Position numbers and translations under genes: made by a program. The notes beneath the pieces are model-generated. The model was not told the DNA's origin. It was given only the letters and a program-made list of their open reading frames with translations, and made no database searches. Shown here piece after piece: positions 12,255-25,973 of a stretch of 64,000 nucleotides of DNA. The stretch is from positions 1,273,541-1,337,540 of the forward strand of contig VWZW01004674.1 of NCBI GenBank assembly GCA_013397115.1, read 5' to 3'. The DNA is from Edolisoma coerulescens (lineage: Eukaryota > Chordata > Aves > Passeriformes > Campephagidae). Each line of letters opens with the position of its first letter. The first letter of the stretch is position 1.

Positions 12255-12788
12255 TTGCCAGAATTTTGCAGCAGGAAGGGTTACTGCTCTGGGCTAGGAA
12301 ACACTATGAAGCTGGTGAGGGACAGGGATGAATTACAAGAGCTTGAGGAAGGTGGCATAGATAGGTTGCTCTGCAGCCAAGAAGGACTTGAGAACATCAT
12401 GCTACCCACCTTGGTGCCTTTCAGTGGAAGAGAGATTTGTTTAGTACAAGAACACATACAACTTTTCCTCCTTTTCCTTTTATCACCAGGAATGGGTGCA
12501 CAGCATCCACATGGAACTTCCTCTTCAGAGGATATGGTCTGGCAGTGTAGACTTAGGAGGAGATCCTTCCCAAAGACCTTTTGGCTGGTGTTTTGCACTG
12601 CACTGGACATCTCCTGCCAAGAATACTGCATGAACGGAAACTGCCAAGCTGTTCCCTCTCTGCTGCCATATGTCATGGCTAATAAAAGTTGTGGTCTTGA
12701 TAGTTTCCCAAATATAAGTGTGTCAATGGATGAAGTTCTACTACTCTTTGCTTATCCAGAGCACCAGAGGATCAGGCTAACTTCCTGA
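12255..12788 (+). other. Unassigned 177-codon ORF in DTNA intron 6
   Basis: One of the longest ORFs in the window, antisense to DTNA. It contains a hydrophobic LFLLFLLSP stretch (about residues 71-79) and a cysteine cluster (CQEYCMNGNC, about 120-129). I recognise no family, there is no ribosomal or promoter context that would decide a eukaryotic gene, and the frame on the opposite strand is also partly open. It is most likely chance or an old repeat remnant. Confidence 0.2.
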
Positions 12789-12984
12789 GCACAGCAAAAT
12801 TTAACCCATGTTCCTGGCTGAAGGACCAACAGACTCCTTCAAATATTTTACCAGTCACTGTAAAAATAGCACATGGAGTCAATGAACCCAGTACAGTAGC
12901 TTTTACAAAACCATCTACAGAGTGTGAAAATCATCACACCAAAGTTTATTCTTGTAACTGTGTTTTGACAGCGTCTTTACTCAC

Positions 12985-13090
12985 CATTTTCAACATTTGC
13001 CAGTCGATGCAGAAGCGGTAACCACACTAGACACTGTGGCGGGGGATCAGACATGAGAGTATCCAAGAAAGTGTTTAATGTGACTTTTTT
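12985..13090 (-). CDS. DTNA: DTNA coding exon 6
   Basis: 106 nt encoding residues 202-236 ([20 protein letters not shown] then [15 protein letters not shown]) and the first base of Val237. The acceptor is TTTGAGCAG and the donor GTGAGT. Thr replaces Gly in the NGFLDTLM string as I recall it from human DTNA, which matches the Asn-Met/Thr variability in the family. The segment bridges the EF-hand-like module to the ZZ zinc finger. Phase 0 at the start and phase 1 at the end mean that skipping this exon would break the frame. Confidence 0.96.
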
Positions 13091-16000
13091 CTGCTCAAAC
13101 AAGCAAACAAACATGCACAAAAAAAAAAATCAGTAATTAGACATCTCAAAATTATTTTATCTTGTCTCTACAGAAACACTTGGGAATAAGTTTCAAGCAC
13201 TGTTTGCCTGTAGGCCTGATTTACTAAAAAGAACAAGTGATACTAGCAAAGCTTTTCCAGACTATTTTTAGTTGGTACAATGATACAACTGATGACTAGC
13301 AGTCATTCTCACAAGGCTGGGTTGGAGACACTTAGCTCCCACTCACTTCCAGACTCTCTTCTAGAGTCACTGCCTGAAGATGCTTTGTGGTTAAGAGTGG
13401 TATTCAACTCTTGCATGTTCTCATCTGTTTTGAGTATTGTGTGACAAGTACAAGTGCATGTAGGGTATCACTGTGTATGACCAATTTTCAAATGAAAAAT
13501 CACTGCTGATGGTACTCCAAAAAAGAAAATGAAAGAAAATACTGGCAAGGGAGTACAAATTTGAAAGAAATATAGGGTAAGGAGAGACCAGCACAGGCAA
13601 TTTGTTACTGTAATTTAAGAAAGTATGCTTGTCTGAGGAGCAATGGCAACTTGTTATGGGTGAGCTATGATTGTGGGATATACTGCCTGCATATACTCAG
13701 GGGCTGCAACTGTTCCTAAACTCTTCATGCCTTTAAGCACTTGGAGATCTATGCCCCTTTAAATTTCAAAGAGATTTAAACTCTAAGATATCCCTGTTGA
13801 TTTTAAAAATACAATCTAGGGCCTTAAATTTCTTAGGTGTGTGGAAAAAGTAATCACAAATCTTAGTTCATTTGTTTTTTCAATCAGCAACTGAGCGTTC
13901 CTTAAATAAAATTTAAGATGCAAAAATATTGAGCCCTGCTGAGAATATATGCAGATATATTTTATAGACATACATATTTAAGTAGTATCCTCATATCCAA
14001 AGGGATGGCTAAATTTTCATATCTGATTGCATAAGCTGCTGCTTTAACTTGCTAAAGAACAGTGGTTACCCCATGAGGAAGCTAAGAAGCAGTTTTGCCG
14101 TGACATGTATCATCTCTGTGTGTTGTGGAATTCTTTTAAGAGCTGAGATTTCCAGATGGAGTATCTGTGCTCCATTTATACACAATTACCACCAGATGTA
14201 AATAAAACCATTATTTTTCTTATACACTGAGTGATCAGTGGAAAACATCTCATACTGCAACAGCCTCAGGGATGAAATACTGCAAGATATTTGGAAAGAT
14301 ACAGAGATGTTTGTCCCTAATAGAAAATACCTCAGGCTACTGTGAAAATGGACTTGATTCTTTAATGAACAGAAATAGCCAGAATACGAGCTCTAAATCC
14401 CACTGGAATACTACCTTTCTCCAAAATAACTGCAGTGTGGAAGTCCAGTCAAACACTACCACCTGCTTGGTGTATGAATTATCTTCCCAGCCATGGAGAG
14501 TGGATAACCATTTCCCAAATAGGCATCCTATGCTATAAGCATCAGCTCACAGAAAAGGATCTTTCTTTTAGAGATGTGGATTTCTTTTTCTGCTGTGGAC
14601 GCTTGGCATGGCTTTGCTGACCAATGCTGCCAGCAAATATCTGTGTTGTCTGCAGCAGAACTGAGAGCACAGGGGGAAAATAAGGTGGAAGGGAGCCCAG
14701 GAAAAGAGGGACCTCCAGTGCCCCATACTGCAGAGCTGAGTACCCTCAGGTCTTCCCTCTGCTCTTGAAGGGATACACACAGCCAGTCTAACAAGCAAAT
14801 AGATGAGGAGGCAAGAACAGCTCTTCCACAATACAGTGGGCTTTTGAATGCAGCTATAACTTTAAAATCTGATTGGCACCAAATAAGGCAACTTAGCTTC
14901 AATGACAGCTTTATGGCCAAACTGCTCTGGTGATCACTGATTTTATGGATTAGAGAAAAAAGCAGTGTCCCTTAAAAGGACACCGTCAGAGCAATTTCCA
15001 TACATTTTCCTCCTGCAATTTTCTTTCAGCTGCTGGGAAAGTTGAAACTGAAAGCTGTTTTCTAAATATACACTACACACAGATGGAGTCTAGGTTTGTG
15101 GAATAACACTTAGACAAGTGCTAAGAAAATGAAGTTAGTGTCTATCTTTTTAGCTTGGGGTAAAGTTTTTTTTTTAAAAGTGGTTTTTACAATAATAACA
15201 ATACTGTTTAATACAAATACAGTATAACATCACATCAATCCTACCTATGGGGTAAAGTGGTGATGATAAAACTCCTTTTTGAGCCACAGATTTGTATTCT
15301 GAAACATTAAGTCACTTGCTCTGGCATTTCTGTCCCATAAATTTGCTGATGATGAAACACTGTTGTTTCTACTTTGAATAGCCATTCAATCTAGCAGTGG
15401 TTCACAGGCAAGAAAAATGCATGGTTTGATCAAGTAAACCAGTACAATGGGGAATAATAAAACATTTCTGTAACAGGAAAAATCCTTTCAGATGTAAACT
15501 GAAATGGATTTGACACCATAAGCAGATCATTCCCAGAATTTTTTCTTTCCCTGAAATCAAAGAATCTCTATGTATCAGGGGGTTAAAAGGCTTCTGGTAA
15601 GCAAGAGTGATCCATAGTGAGAACAACAAGAGAGAATGCCAAGCTTATTCCAAGGTATCAACTTCTGATAATGCTATGTGCAATATAAGAGAGTGAAAGA
15701 ATAACTCGTGTGTGACTAAGACTGTAAATACCATTTATCATGGTGTCATAAAGATCTTTTTTTTTTGAATAGCATTTCAAAACACTGGTTCATCCCTAGT
15801 GAGAATGTAATGAGAACTAAATAAAGTCAATTTAAGTGAAATACGAGACTAGATTTACAAGAGTACTTGGCTGCCTCCAGATACAAAACAGCAGCTTTGT
15901 AAACCTGCTGTGTACCTACATCAGTCAGAGACTTAACTCTTGTTAGCTCTAAGTGGAGCTTGGAAACAAAACCAACTAATGCCTGCTTGAAGATATTGCT

Positions 16001-17342
16001 TCTATAGGTACCTTAATGCATCTGGTCCACTCAGCTGGATGCAATCTCAAAGCAAGTGCCATTTCTGATGGCTACTGAGATAAAAAATGAGGCCTGAATT
16101 ACATTTTTTAAGGAAAATAAATTCCTTTTTTCATTTATAACAACAGCATGTCTAACATGCAAATCTTGAATGTCCTGTTGCCATGCAAGAGCACTCTTTC
16201 ATTATTTTAACACAAAACTACCAGAAGTCACTTCACCACGTAAAGTCTTCAACATAAGATGAAGTGCTGTTTTAAGTCTCCCTCTGCGAAACAAGACTAG
16301 TTTCACATATGCAGACATTAACATTTAAAATGAACTGGAAGATGATTCAATAAATGAATTTCAACATGCCTTTCGGTTGACTGGAGTGCCTATTGATTAG
16401 TGATGAAACTGAGATAATACAAAAAATGAGACTCTATTTTGCATGAAAATGACACTATTCCTGCTCCATTGAACTTACTTGTTCAACAGTATTCAGTAAG
16501 CAAATGAAAGGATAAAGGGAAGGAAAATACAACTTTATTTCTAACATTGTCCCAGTTTCAGCATGTTCCCTTACCATATATTTATGGAATTATACAGTCT
16601 GATGTGTGGCAAGAGACAGAGGAATTCTCTTTCTCTCCACTGGAGAAGTGGACAACCAGCCACAATTATGGAATCTTTTGAAGTGCCATCTATTAGCTGA
16701 AGCCAATGTACTGTACTCAGTGTACCTATGGAATCTGTTGAGTTGTGGAAAAATTTTGAATTTTCTTCAGGATAAATTCATTGCTTTCCTGACCCTATCT
16801 CACTGGTGTTATTGGTTAAGAGACTAGGGATTTTCTAATACATATTGATTCCCACTTACCAAGAAGTTTTAAGGTGATTTTCTTCTCACTCCAAAACTTG
16901 TGTGTCTATCACTGGGAAAACCTGAAGTTTGATTTTTTTCAGTGGAACTTGAGATTTGTATAGAGAAGTTAGTCTTGTGTATGCTTATACCAACACCAAC
17001 TGGTGGAGGACTGCATGTCTTGGGGTATAAATACATGTAATAGCTAAAGGTATATATGTAACAAGTGCTTAAATTAGGAAGTTCCCTAATTTAGGAATGT
17101 GTAAGTCAAGATCTTGCTCTGAATCACTTTTTGACTAAGCCTCTCTCTTCATGGTTATATGGGAAACCTACAGAGATCCGTTTCCTGTTGAAGGCACCAA
17201 ACCTACATGCCAGAAATCAGCGGAGTGGACCTTCCCCTCATCCAGCCCTGTGTTTCCTGGGCAAATATGCATACATCTGTAAGACAGGAAGAGTCTCGGC
17301 GTGCTCCGAGGGGTGACTGAGATCCTGGGTCTCTCCACTTAC
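13091..17342. other. DTNA intron 5
   Basis: AT-rich intronic sequence. A plus-strand ORF at 14272-14538 (88 codons) has several Asn-x-Ser/Thr motifs but no recognisable family, and antisense ORFs around 14528-14920 overlap it. I see no repeat or exon that I can support. Confidence 0.65.
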
Positions 17343-17497
17343 CTGTTGTGAGAAACAGGATTTTGCCGACTGCTCAGTGTAACCAAATGAAGGCCCCTCG
17401 AAGACGGCGGTGGGCAGCTTGAGAACCTCGCGCAGAAACATGTCGTACCTGCCATAAACCATCACCCCGCTGGAGTCAGAAATCATGGAGAAAATAT
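17343..17497 (-). CDS. DTNA: DTNA coding exon 5
   Basis: 155 nt encoding the end of Tyr150 and residues 151-201, [20 protein letters not shown] through [11 protein letters not shown]. The acceptor is CCCCCCTCAG and the donor CAG|GTAAGTGG, phase 0. It contains the strongly conserved [17 protein letters not shown] stretch of the dystrophin/dystrobrevin family. Residue 169 is Met (codon ATG) where I recall Gln in human DTNA; Lys stands for Arg near the end. The exon is GC-richer than the adjacent introns. Together with exons 3, 4 and 6 it completes the EF-hand-like module before the ZZ finger. Confidence 0.97.
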
Positions 17498-18974
17498 CTG
17501 AGGGGGGAAAAGACAAGCAAAGAACACAGCAACTTCAGTGTGAGCGACACATTTGCTCTGAGTTCAGTATCACCTGATTTGAAAGAGAAGTACTAAACAC
17601 GTTTGGCTTATGGAAACCTCCATTATTACTGCATCTTTAATTCTGACCTCTTTCAATAGAAAACAAGAAGAATTATTTGCTGATTTTAATACTAATATTT
17701 CTGATTTTTTTTTTCTTTGTATGTGGTCATTTTTGAGTGCAGTCTGATGCATGGCATGAGGCAGTAATTTAATCAGATAAGAAAGCTCTGATTTGACAAG
17801 ATATGCTACATCAGCTTTTTGCCTACTGCCAGCTTACCATGTCAAATCAAAATCTTGACAATGGGCTCATTAAGTCAGTTATTATTGTCTTGGACACACA
17901 AAGCACCGAAGGTCTTGCAAATGCATTACTTTTCCCTCTTCTCCCTTTTTTAATGTATAAAAATATCACACTTTTATTATTGCAGCGATGTCAGTTTGTC
18001 AGCCCTTACTTCTCCGCTTGTTTAAAATTATCCTCTGCTTAGCAGGAGATCTCTGACTAAGGAACATTTATTGTTTTTCAGGCTGTCATGTCAGCTGCTT
18101 TATTTCCAGGAACCTGGAAGGGAAATTCTGACAACAGGACTCTGGGACTGCTGGCCCAAAAAATCATCACTGTACTTCAGCCTTGTACTAGGGGTACCCA
18201 GTTCTCATTCTTTAAGCAGCTTAGGGAACAAATGGTGCTCAATTTATAATTTGTAGTTCAGTCGGTATTTGAGTTTCTACACAGAAATAATGTATTAAAA
18301 AATGGCACCAAATCTGGAAGACGAAATCAGCACCTGGGATTTCTACTTGTCTACTCTAATCAACAGTAATTTTTAAACTCAGTTTTCTTGGGCTGAAGTA
18401 GAAGGCGCAGCAGAAACTGAAGGTTTTTCAGGCAAAAGCCTGGAAAATGGTGTACTGGACCTGAGCTACAGACATCATATCACTAAACAGAAAGTCTTCC
18501 ATTGCATCTACAAGTAAACTATGCCTTTGCTATTGGGGAACTCAGAATAAATCCTGTGAAATGAGAATCTTTTCACCAAAATACATGGCATAAGAATGCC
18601 CTGTGGAAGAAAATATATATAGTACATAAATGTATTGTTCTTCTAGGCGTGAAAAGATAGAGATGTTATTAAAAAACAATCAGAAGAAATTGTTAAATGA
18701 TGCTTCATGATGTTGAGGCACTTGTCTGTATTCCAAATTCAATAACCCCAGTGGAAAAAAAAGAAAAATCCACCAATAAGGACCTCAATGTATGCAATTT
18801 GTCTTTAAAAACCTCAGTGTGAAGTTCAACCAAACATTTAGTGGGATTTACTTGGAGATACACATAGTGCAACTCCCAACCCAGCCATGAAACTGTAACT
18901 TATTCTAATTCCCTCTTTTTTACTGTTATTTCTCCAACAATAACAATTTTTAACAGGTAAAAAATGTCACTTAC
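17498..18974. other. DTNA intron 4
   Basis: A 1.5-kb intron, one of the shortest in the window, with AT-rich sequence and no recognised element. Confidence 0.7.
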
Positions 18975-19060
18975 ATCTTAATTTGTCCATGATTTTTCCT
19001 CCACAAAGAGTTGCCAAGGCCATTTTGACAGCAAAAACGGAAATTTTACCATGTCCTTCC
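18975..19060 (-). CDS. DTNA: DTNA coding exon 4
   Basis: 86 nt encoding the last base of Pro121, residues 122-149 ([20 protein letters not shown] then GKIMDKLR) and the first base of Tyr150. The acceptor is TTGAACAG and the donor GTAAGTG. The exon was found by extending the frame from its neighbours and is too short to stand out as an ORF. It is AT-rich at third positions compared with exons 5 and 7. The [10 protein letters not shown] stretch spanning the exon 3/4 junction resembles an EF-hand loop. All split codons rejoin exactly: CC+G for Pro121 and T+AT for Tyr150. Confidence 0.96.
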
Positions 19061-22000
19061 CTGTTCAAAAGTAGACAGCAGACATATTTTATATATCCAT
19101 TTTATGAGAATCTGTTCAATTAAAATGCATATTTCTGACAACACTTACTGTAATGCACAATATATGTGGATTGACATACGGAGGAATAAGACCTTTAAAA
19201 AGAAAGTTTGTTTTGTGGGAACACACATCAGTACGCTGTTCTGTAAAGATCTCAGAACAGATTTATCATGTATATGAAGCTGAGTATTAAACTGTTTATC
19301 TCATTATGCACTACAGTGATAATTATTACTGCCATTTGTGATAACCAGGAGACACCTATCACCTATCACACCCATGGTTTCTCTATCCTAAGTGCTTTGG
19401 GAATCTTTTGGACCTAGAAGATTGCAAGTAAGTGAAAAAATCAACACTGGGAACAAAAGTGAAAAATAAGAAAGGGCTCACATCATTGCACAGACTTCAT
19501 CTGTACCTGTCAGCAGGCCCTACAATTGCCTGTTAAATGATGCTCATTCTCCTTCTACAGCCATGGTGGTCCCCAGCAACCACCTGCCACCACAGAAACC
19601 CTGGTTTATTTGAGCTGCATGAGTGAAACATGACTTCACACACTGCATGGCACACTTAGCCCCTAAAGCACCTATTGGCCCCAGTTTAGTGTTCAGCCCC
19701 TTTCCAAAGATGGGAATGAAAAAGCGTTCCTAAGTTCATCTGCTTCTTAATGTTAATTTCCTTGACATCCAAGTGGTGAAATGTTTTTCTTGGAATTCTC
19801 TGAATCTTACTGTAAGTAGGAATCCAGAGTTGCACTTTAGCAACTTCTTAGAGGAGCAACTTCTACCCGTCATCCAAACTCCTTGGCATTACTTCATAGC
19901 TTCCCACATGAATTAATGATATTAAATAGTGACATCAGTGAGAACATGTCATCATTCTTTAAAAAAGAGACAACCAATATTTGTGAGCTTAGCAAAATGG
20001 CAGCCACATTTCCTTCTTAATTCTACTGACAGGACTAATGACAGGGCTAGATAATAAAGTTTTGTCTAAGTTTTTGGAAATGGAGTTTCTGTGATCTTCA
20101 GTCTACTCTACAGGGAACATAATGTTTATAAGGGATTTCCTGTTTAATGTATACAATCATGTCCTACGTAAGATGGTCTAACTGTATTGGCAATAGTAAT
20201 ATATAGAAATTTAGCTCTTCATCAATATTTCTAAGATTACTCTGTTCATTGTCACTCATAATTTTAAGGAAGAAAATTGTGTCTGTTCAGAACTAAAAGA
20301 TAAACTGATTCTGGAAAGCCAAGGAGCCTGTGACTATGTCTCTTTCTCTGCTAATCCCAAACCAGACTAATGCAGTAACATATACATGTAAGACAGACAC
20401 GAATGCTATACTCAGATCTGTACATTGAAGCGTGCTACATGCTTCACTGCTATGTTCATTAAGTCACTCACACTTTAGAAAATGAGTCTGTTCCCTAAGC
20501 TTGACTAGCTAATAATCTTTAAAGTTCCTTGAATTGGATTTAGTTCTACGTCAGGGTAACCCATAATTCTAATTATTAATTCTAATTATCAATTACACTT
20601 ATTTAAAATTCTGCTTTTTGCCAGAAAATCAACTAGAAACACAGGCAAAAAGTACTAAATTCACTACTTCAGTACTTAAGAAAGAAATATTTACTGTATT
20701 CTTTAAGGCTGACTTTTGCACACACTTTTTCATCACACTGAGTTCCCTTTGAATGGCTTCAGAAGATTAAAATCACAGCATAGGAATTTCCAGACTTCTG
20801 TATTTTCATCCTTTGTTGATCAGTTTCTGATTTGTGCAAACCAGACTCAGCACTGCTATGGCTGAGAATGTGGTCCTTTTATATTCTTTTTGTGCATTCT
20901 ACCCTTTAGACCCTTAGGAATTTTTCTGCACTGTGTCATCATGAGGCTTCCATCTGCCTTTAAAAGAGCTGTTATACTAAAAAAAAAAATGCTGAGTAGA
21001 AGCAATGGCATTGTTAAGAAGCAATGGAAGATTTAGAGATGAAAAAAAAGCCCATGTGGCAGTGCTTCAGATTTAGATTATTTTTCCCAGGAGGTTTAGT
21101 TACATTTACTAATAGGATTATATTCTTCCATGGCAGACACATATCAACTTGGCTTCAGCTTTCCACCCTACAGCCATCAGCTCTTCCCATACTCAAACGG
21201 TTATGGAACAGAGGAACAGAAAAGATATCCTTTATCTCTTCAATCTCTCTGTTTGAGTTGATTAGTTTTGACACCGTATTTTGTATCGGTCATTTGTATT
21301 CCTAAAAGCATCACGAGAGCCAGTAGAAACCCAATCTGCCCTCCAAATACGTATGTCTGTGTGTGTGCGTGCAACAGACACATGCATATTTAAATACGTA
21401 TGACTGAGGAGCAGACAGGGTAATGAGGCCTAAGACTCTCCAGTATCATTTGGATCCAGAAGTGCCCTAAGCTATGTCTAAGCACTACAGATGCCCTTGA
21501 CTGGCAGCGTTGGGGCCTCAGAGTGTTTTCTGTGCAAAAGCAAATGCTGAAGCCGTGGCTCACAGCAGCAGGAAGATCTCGGTAGAAGTCAGCGTTCCCT
21601 GAAAGCAGCTTTGGACTGGCTAATGCAAAGAGAAATAAATTTTACTAGTGGAAATAGGAGAAGACAGAAAATATTTTGATTTTATATTGCACCTCTCTTG
21701 CTGAGGTTACTCTTCAGCAAGAAAAGCACTAGAAGCATAAATGATGTCAAAAGCAAACCTTGAAGCTGACGTGCACTTAGCAAGAATACAGGATGGAGTA
21801 CTTAGGAAAGGGATTGATGCCCAGGGTTGAAGGTTATCTCCTGCTGCTTGGGGAAAAAAGGGCAAAAAATAATACATGCTTTTAGACACCAGAGCAGAGC
21901 AGAAGGTTTCCTCTTCCACTGCATAGCTGCAGAGAGAGACAGCCTGTCCCCAGAGCAAGGAAACCCCAGAGACTGCCTGACAGGATCCACAGACCATACA

Positions 22001-23686
22001 AGGCTGAGCCCAGCTTCAGGGCCTGATTTTGCCTGTTGGGTCACCAAGGAGAGTGGTACCAAATAGATGACACTGTCATTTGTCAGGATCTCTAGCAACA
22101 CCCATACTGAGACAGCCATATGGTGGGGAAAGCTATCAAGAAATAACATCACATCTTTAGAGACAGCAAATGTGTCCCATGAAAAGGACATTGAGAAAAT
22201 ATGATTTTTCTCATTAATGAGGCTCAAGTGGTGGTCTCCCAATGCTTTAAGGTATCTTTTGCAAAAGTAGCCAATTTTCTTCAGTTATTGTTTACTACCC
22301 ACTGTAATCACGGCAGTCAATTCTGAAATGTCAGAGGCTGTAATTACAAACTCCCATTTTCACAAAGAGGTTTCAGAGATGAAATTTTATTGACATTAAG
22401 CACAAATCTTTCATGTAGGAGAGCAAAATGCGTAACATCCAAATCTCTGAAATGCGTTTTTTTTGCTGGACTTCTTTTGTAAAAGTCTCTGTGGCTTTCA
22501 GTGAGTAGCAAAGGTAGAGAAGAGAGGGAATTAAACACTTTACTGCTCTGAATAGATGGATGAGCAAGAAGTTGTATTTCCAAAATAGATGTTAATCATC
22601 TTTATACATCGAAATCAGTACAATTCAAATGTTCACTTGATGAAACAAGGGTGTGAATATTTCCTCTTTTCTCTGTAGGAGTCAAGCCCCACCCCAGCCA
22701 GATAGGGTCTGTTTCATAGTCGAGGGCCCACAGCTCCATTCATAGGACAGGGTATGTCAAGGAACAGAGAAAATTCAGCTATTTTCTTATCAGTTAAACT
22801 TTGCAGCAGGAATAGCTGGAGATGATCTAGCACATATACCACAGTCTGTTTAAAAGGAGCTTTTTGGGGAACAACTCGACTGAATAAGGCTTACATTCCA
22901 CCTTGCTGCCTAGGCTTTGACATCAGCCTGGGATGAATTTTTCAGAGAGGTCTGTACTTGTCAACTTTTTATGTAGTACTGGGGGTGCCAGCGAAGTAAG
23001 TGTGCTATTATTTCATAAAGCCAGTTAATCACCTTAGGCCTTGAAGCAAAAGCTATTGCCCAATTTTAACATGTGGTTAAAAATGTAGATCAGGCATGCT
23101 TCTGTCCAGATTTTTTGAAGTTGGACCACCTCATTCTGTTCACTGGTTTTGGTCTGTCAGGGTCATCTACCACGTGATGATGACTTTCACACACTAACAA
23201 TATATTAATTGGAGAAGTATTTCTGTTTGTGAATTTTGAATTTGTTGGCTTGCAGTTTTATAAGGTTGCACTTTAGTTTACTTTTAGTAGCATTAAGGAA
23301 CATTGCATTCAGTGTCACGTGAAATTCCGTACACTATAATATTCCCCCACGTTTCCTCCCTTCAGGGTTGAGCAGCAGAGAAATATAATTATCTGTAGGC
23401 CTAATGAATCCCCAAGGCCATGAAAAAAACATAAAAAAACCGTGATGTAAGCTCAGCACCGGCAGTGGCCAAGTTGGCCCAGATGCCCAGAACCACTACA
23501 CTGTGGTTCCTTTTATGTTTTGCTAGCCAACTTCTGGCTCCTGAGAAGACATCTGTATTGCAGGCCTAGGGAAACACTCCTTGCCAGAGGGCAGAGAAAC
23601 CTGCCAGGTTTTCAGAAGGCTGTAAATGAAGGAAGAGGCTCTGTTTAAAGTTTGGATGATCTTCAGCTAGCACAGTACACAAAGAG

Positions 23687-23732
23687 CAATATATATTATA
23701 TAGAACTAAACAATATATTAAATAGAACTAAA
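23687..23732 (+). repeat. AT-rich two-copy tandem repeat
   Basis: A 24-nt unit (23687-23710) and a 22-nt unit (23711-23732) both begin CAATATAT and end TAGAACTAAA. A minor local duplication. Confidence 0.8.
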
Positions 23733-23849
23733 TAAATGAGACAGTGGCAGGCTTACTAGATTTTAAAACGTGAAATAACTTGTCCCTTGTGGTCCTTTCA
23801 TATATCTTAGGTCCATTTCTCCACTTTCTGTGGATTTCAAATGGGACAT

Positions 23850-23964
23850 GAGAAGCTGCACCACCTTCTCTGGACCTGCAGCACCTTGCACTTGGCCTTG
23901 TTAAACCTCATGAGGAGATTCCCATGGGCCCACTTCTCCGGCCTGCTGAATCCCTCTGGATGGC
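23850..23964 (-). mobile_element. CR1 LINE internal fragment (reverse transcriptase region)
   Basis: Read on the minus strand this matches the CR1 coding stretch that specifies the DLDRLEKWA-NLMRFNKAKCKVL-like part of the ORF2 reverse transcriptase. A plus-strand signature is CACCTTGCACTTGGCCTTGT followed by AACCTCATGAGG. It is a short, isolated remnant with no 3' end attached. It is sense with respect to DTNA. Confidence 0.8.
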
Positions 23965-25973
23965 ACGCAGAGTGTTGCTTCTCTCTGAACATGAGACCAC
24001 AAGAAAAGACCTTGCTCCTCCTTCCACCAGCTTCTAACTTTCAGCAGAGAGTGATCTTTCTGCTGCACTGGAGAGGAGGGAAAGGAGCAAGACAGGAAGC
24101 AGAGACAGCAGCTCTGGTTAGACCGCAGCAGCTCTCACAGTGTCCCTGGAGCATCTAGAGCCAACTGCCTCCCTCCGTTTCCCAGAAACCCTGAGTGGTT
24201 GTTAAACCAATATTTGACCCAAAACTTCAGTAATATGAGTCATGCTAAAGGGTAGGGCACATTTTGAGAATCAGATGCTTAGCTGGCATGTCTGTATTTG
24301 TGACAGGCGTCTAGACTTCCAGTACAGTACAGAGGGATCTAGCTGACACGTATCTCCGTGAAGCCTGAACTTAGGTATCCAGATCGCACCTGAACCTCAT
24401 CTCGTACGTTTGGTGTATTTAATATGGGGTGAGAGGCAGCTAGTCCCTATCTCCGACCCCAGAGCTGGGAGCCTCTTCCTAAAGATTCCTTGGGCGTCTC
24501 AGCCCTTCTGGGAAGTGCATCTCATGCACTCCACTGAGAGGCAGCACAAGAGACTGAGCTGCTGCTTGACAAATGGAGTGAGGGTCACAGCTTCCTCACC
24601 CCCAGGGGGGGCCTGATGGGAGCCCAGAAACAGGTCATGAACCACAGCACATGGGATGTTTTCAAGGAAAGCAAAACCTTTCCCCCTTAAAAACATTCTC
24701 TGATTCCCTCCAGGGGACTAAACTCCTCTACTCCATTTTGCTGCAAGTAGCGGTGTTGGGTAGCTGAGATCTTTACCCCTTTACAGTGAGCCACAAAATA
24801 AGCACATTATCACAGGTCTTGCTTCCACAGTCCATGGTCTTTCCCTGTGTTTACCAGCCAGGAAGCAGTTTACTTGTGGCACACAGCAATAAATGCATCT
24901 GGCCATTTCCAGCATCCCTCAGTGTTCTTGTCACAGCCACAACGGTATGAATTAAAATGTCTGTTCCTTCTTTAATTGCCCTTGAGGAGGAGGAAAATAT
25001 TCCTGAAGGCTATGGTTTCACAATGGATTGGCTTCTTTTCTTCCCCTCAGAGGGGCCAGAGGAGAGGTTGAGTGCAGCCTTCTCATGTGGAACATCTACT
25101 TTTTCTCCCCGTTGCCATGGTGACTGAGCCACTGGCTGGTCTGGCACTAAGAGGTGCTCAATGACACCCAGTACCAGGGCAGCAAGAGAGACGACTGGGA
25201 AGAGAGAGGGGAAGCATCCTTATTTTAATGTTTAATGGCCAGTGTTTTCTGCTGGTGAATTTTCAAAAAATAAGCCATAAAGAGACAACATCTGCATCTG
25301 TCAGACTTAACCACTGTTCTCCAATAACTCAGTTTAGAGGACTGCAAATATTGCAGTACAGGTTGCCAACTATGTATTCAGAAACTGTAATAGGTATACA
25401 CAGAATACACATCAATGTAAGTGGCTTGCTCTATCTCAAACTTGTTCTTTTTGTAATATGAGTCCCATGCAGTAATAAACAACACGAATTTCATCACCTC
25501 CAGGTCTTTAATCCTATTTCTGTCATGGTCTCAAAATCATGCTGCACTGGCATGAGCCAGAAAAAAAATTGCTTACAGCTGCAAGAACTCGCAGGGAAAT
25601 GAGCTCTTTCAAAATAATGAGCTATTAACCCATGGCACTGCTGCAGAGGCATTGCAGTGGTGTCAGCCACTGGTGTGTCAATAAACAACAAGCCAAATTA
25701 GAAGCGCATGTGAATTTGTTTCTGTAGATAATTCTTCTTTGATATAAACTGGAACAAGTCTGAGTAGCTGGATGAAAACACAGTTGTGCTGCATTTGGCT
25801 TGAAAGAAAGGAAAGCAGAGGCCCTCAATTTAGGTTGTCTCCCTAGTTAGCACTATTCACATGCTCGTTATTTGGGACAGAACGGAGCCTGCTCAATTGT
25901 CTTCCAGAGATATTTCTGGAGGAAGTAAAATCCTTTCACCAGCTGGGAGAGGAGGGAAGGAAGGCAGACTTAC

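Larger units (their letters stand above)
10980..12984. other. DTNA intron 6
   Basis: Contains the CR1 tail at 11268-11716 and an unassigned 177-codon plus-strand ORF at 12255-12788. Nothing else is recognised. Confidence 0.7.
19061..25973. other. DTNA intron 3
   Basis: A 6.9-kb intron. It holds a short CR1 fragment at 23850-23964 and an AT-rich two-copy repeat at 23687-23732. The rest has no feature that I recognise. Confidence 0.7.
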
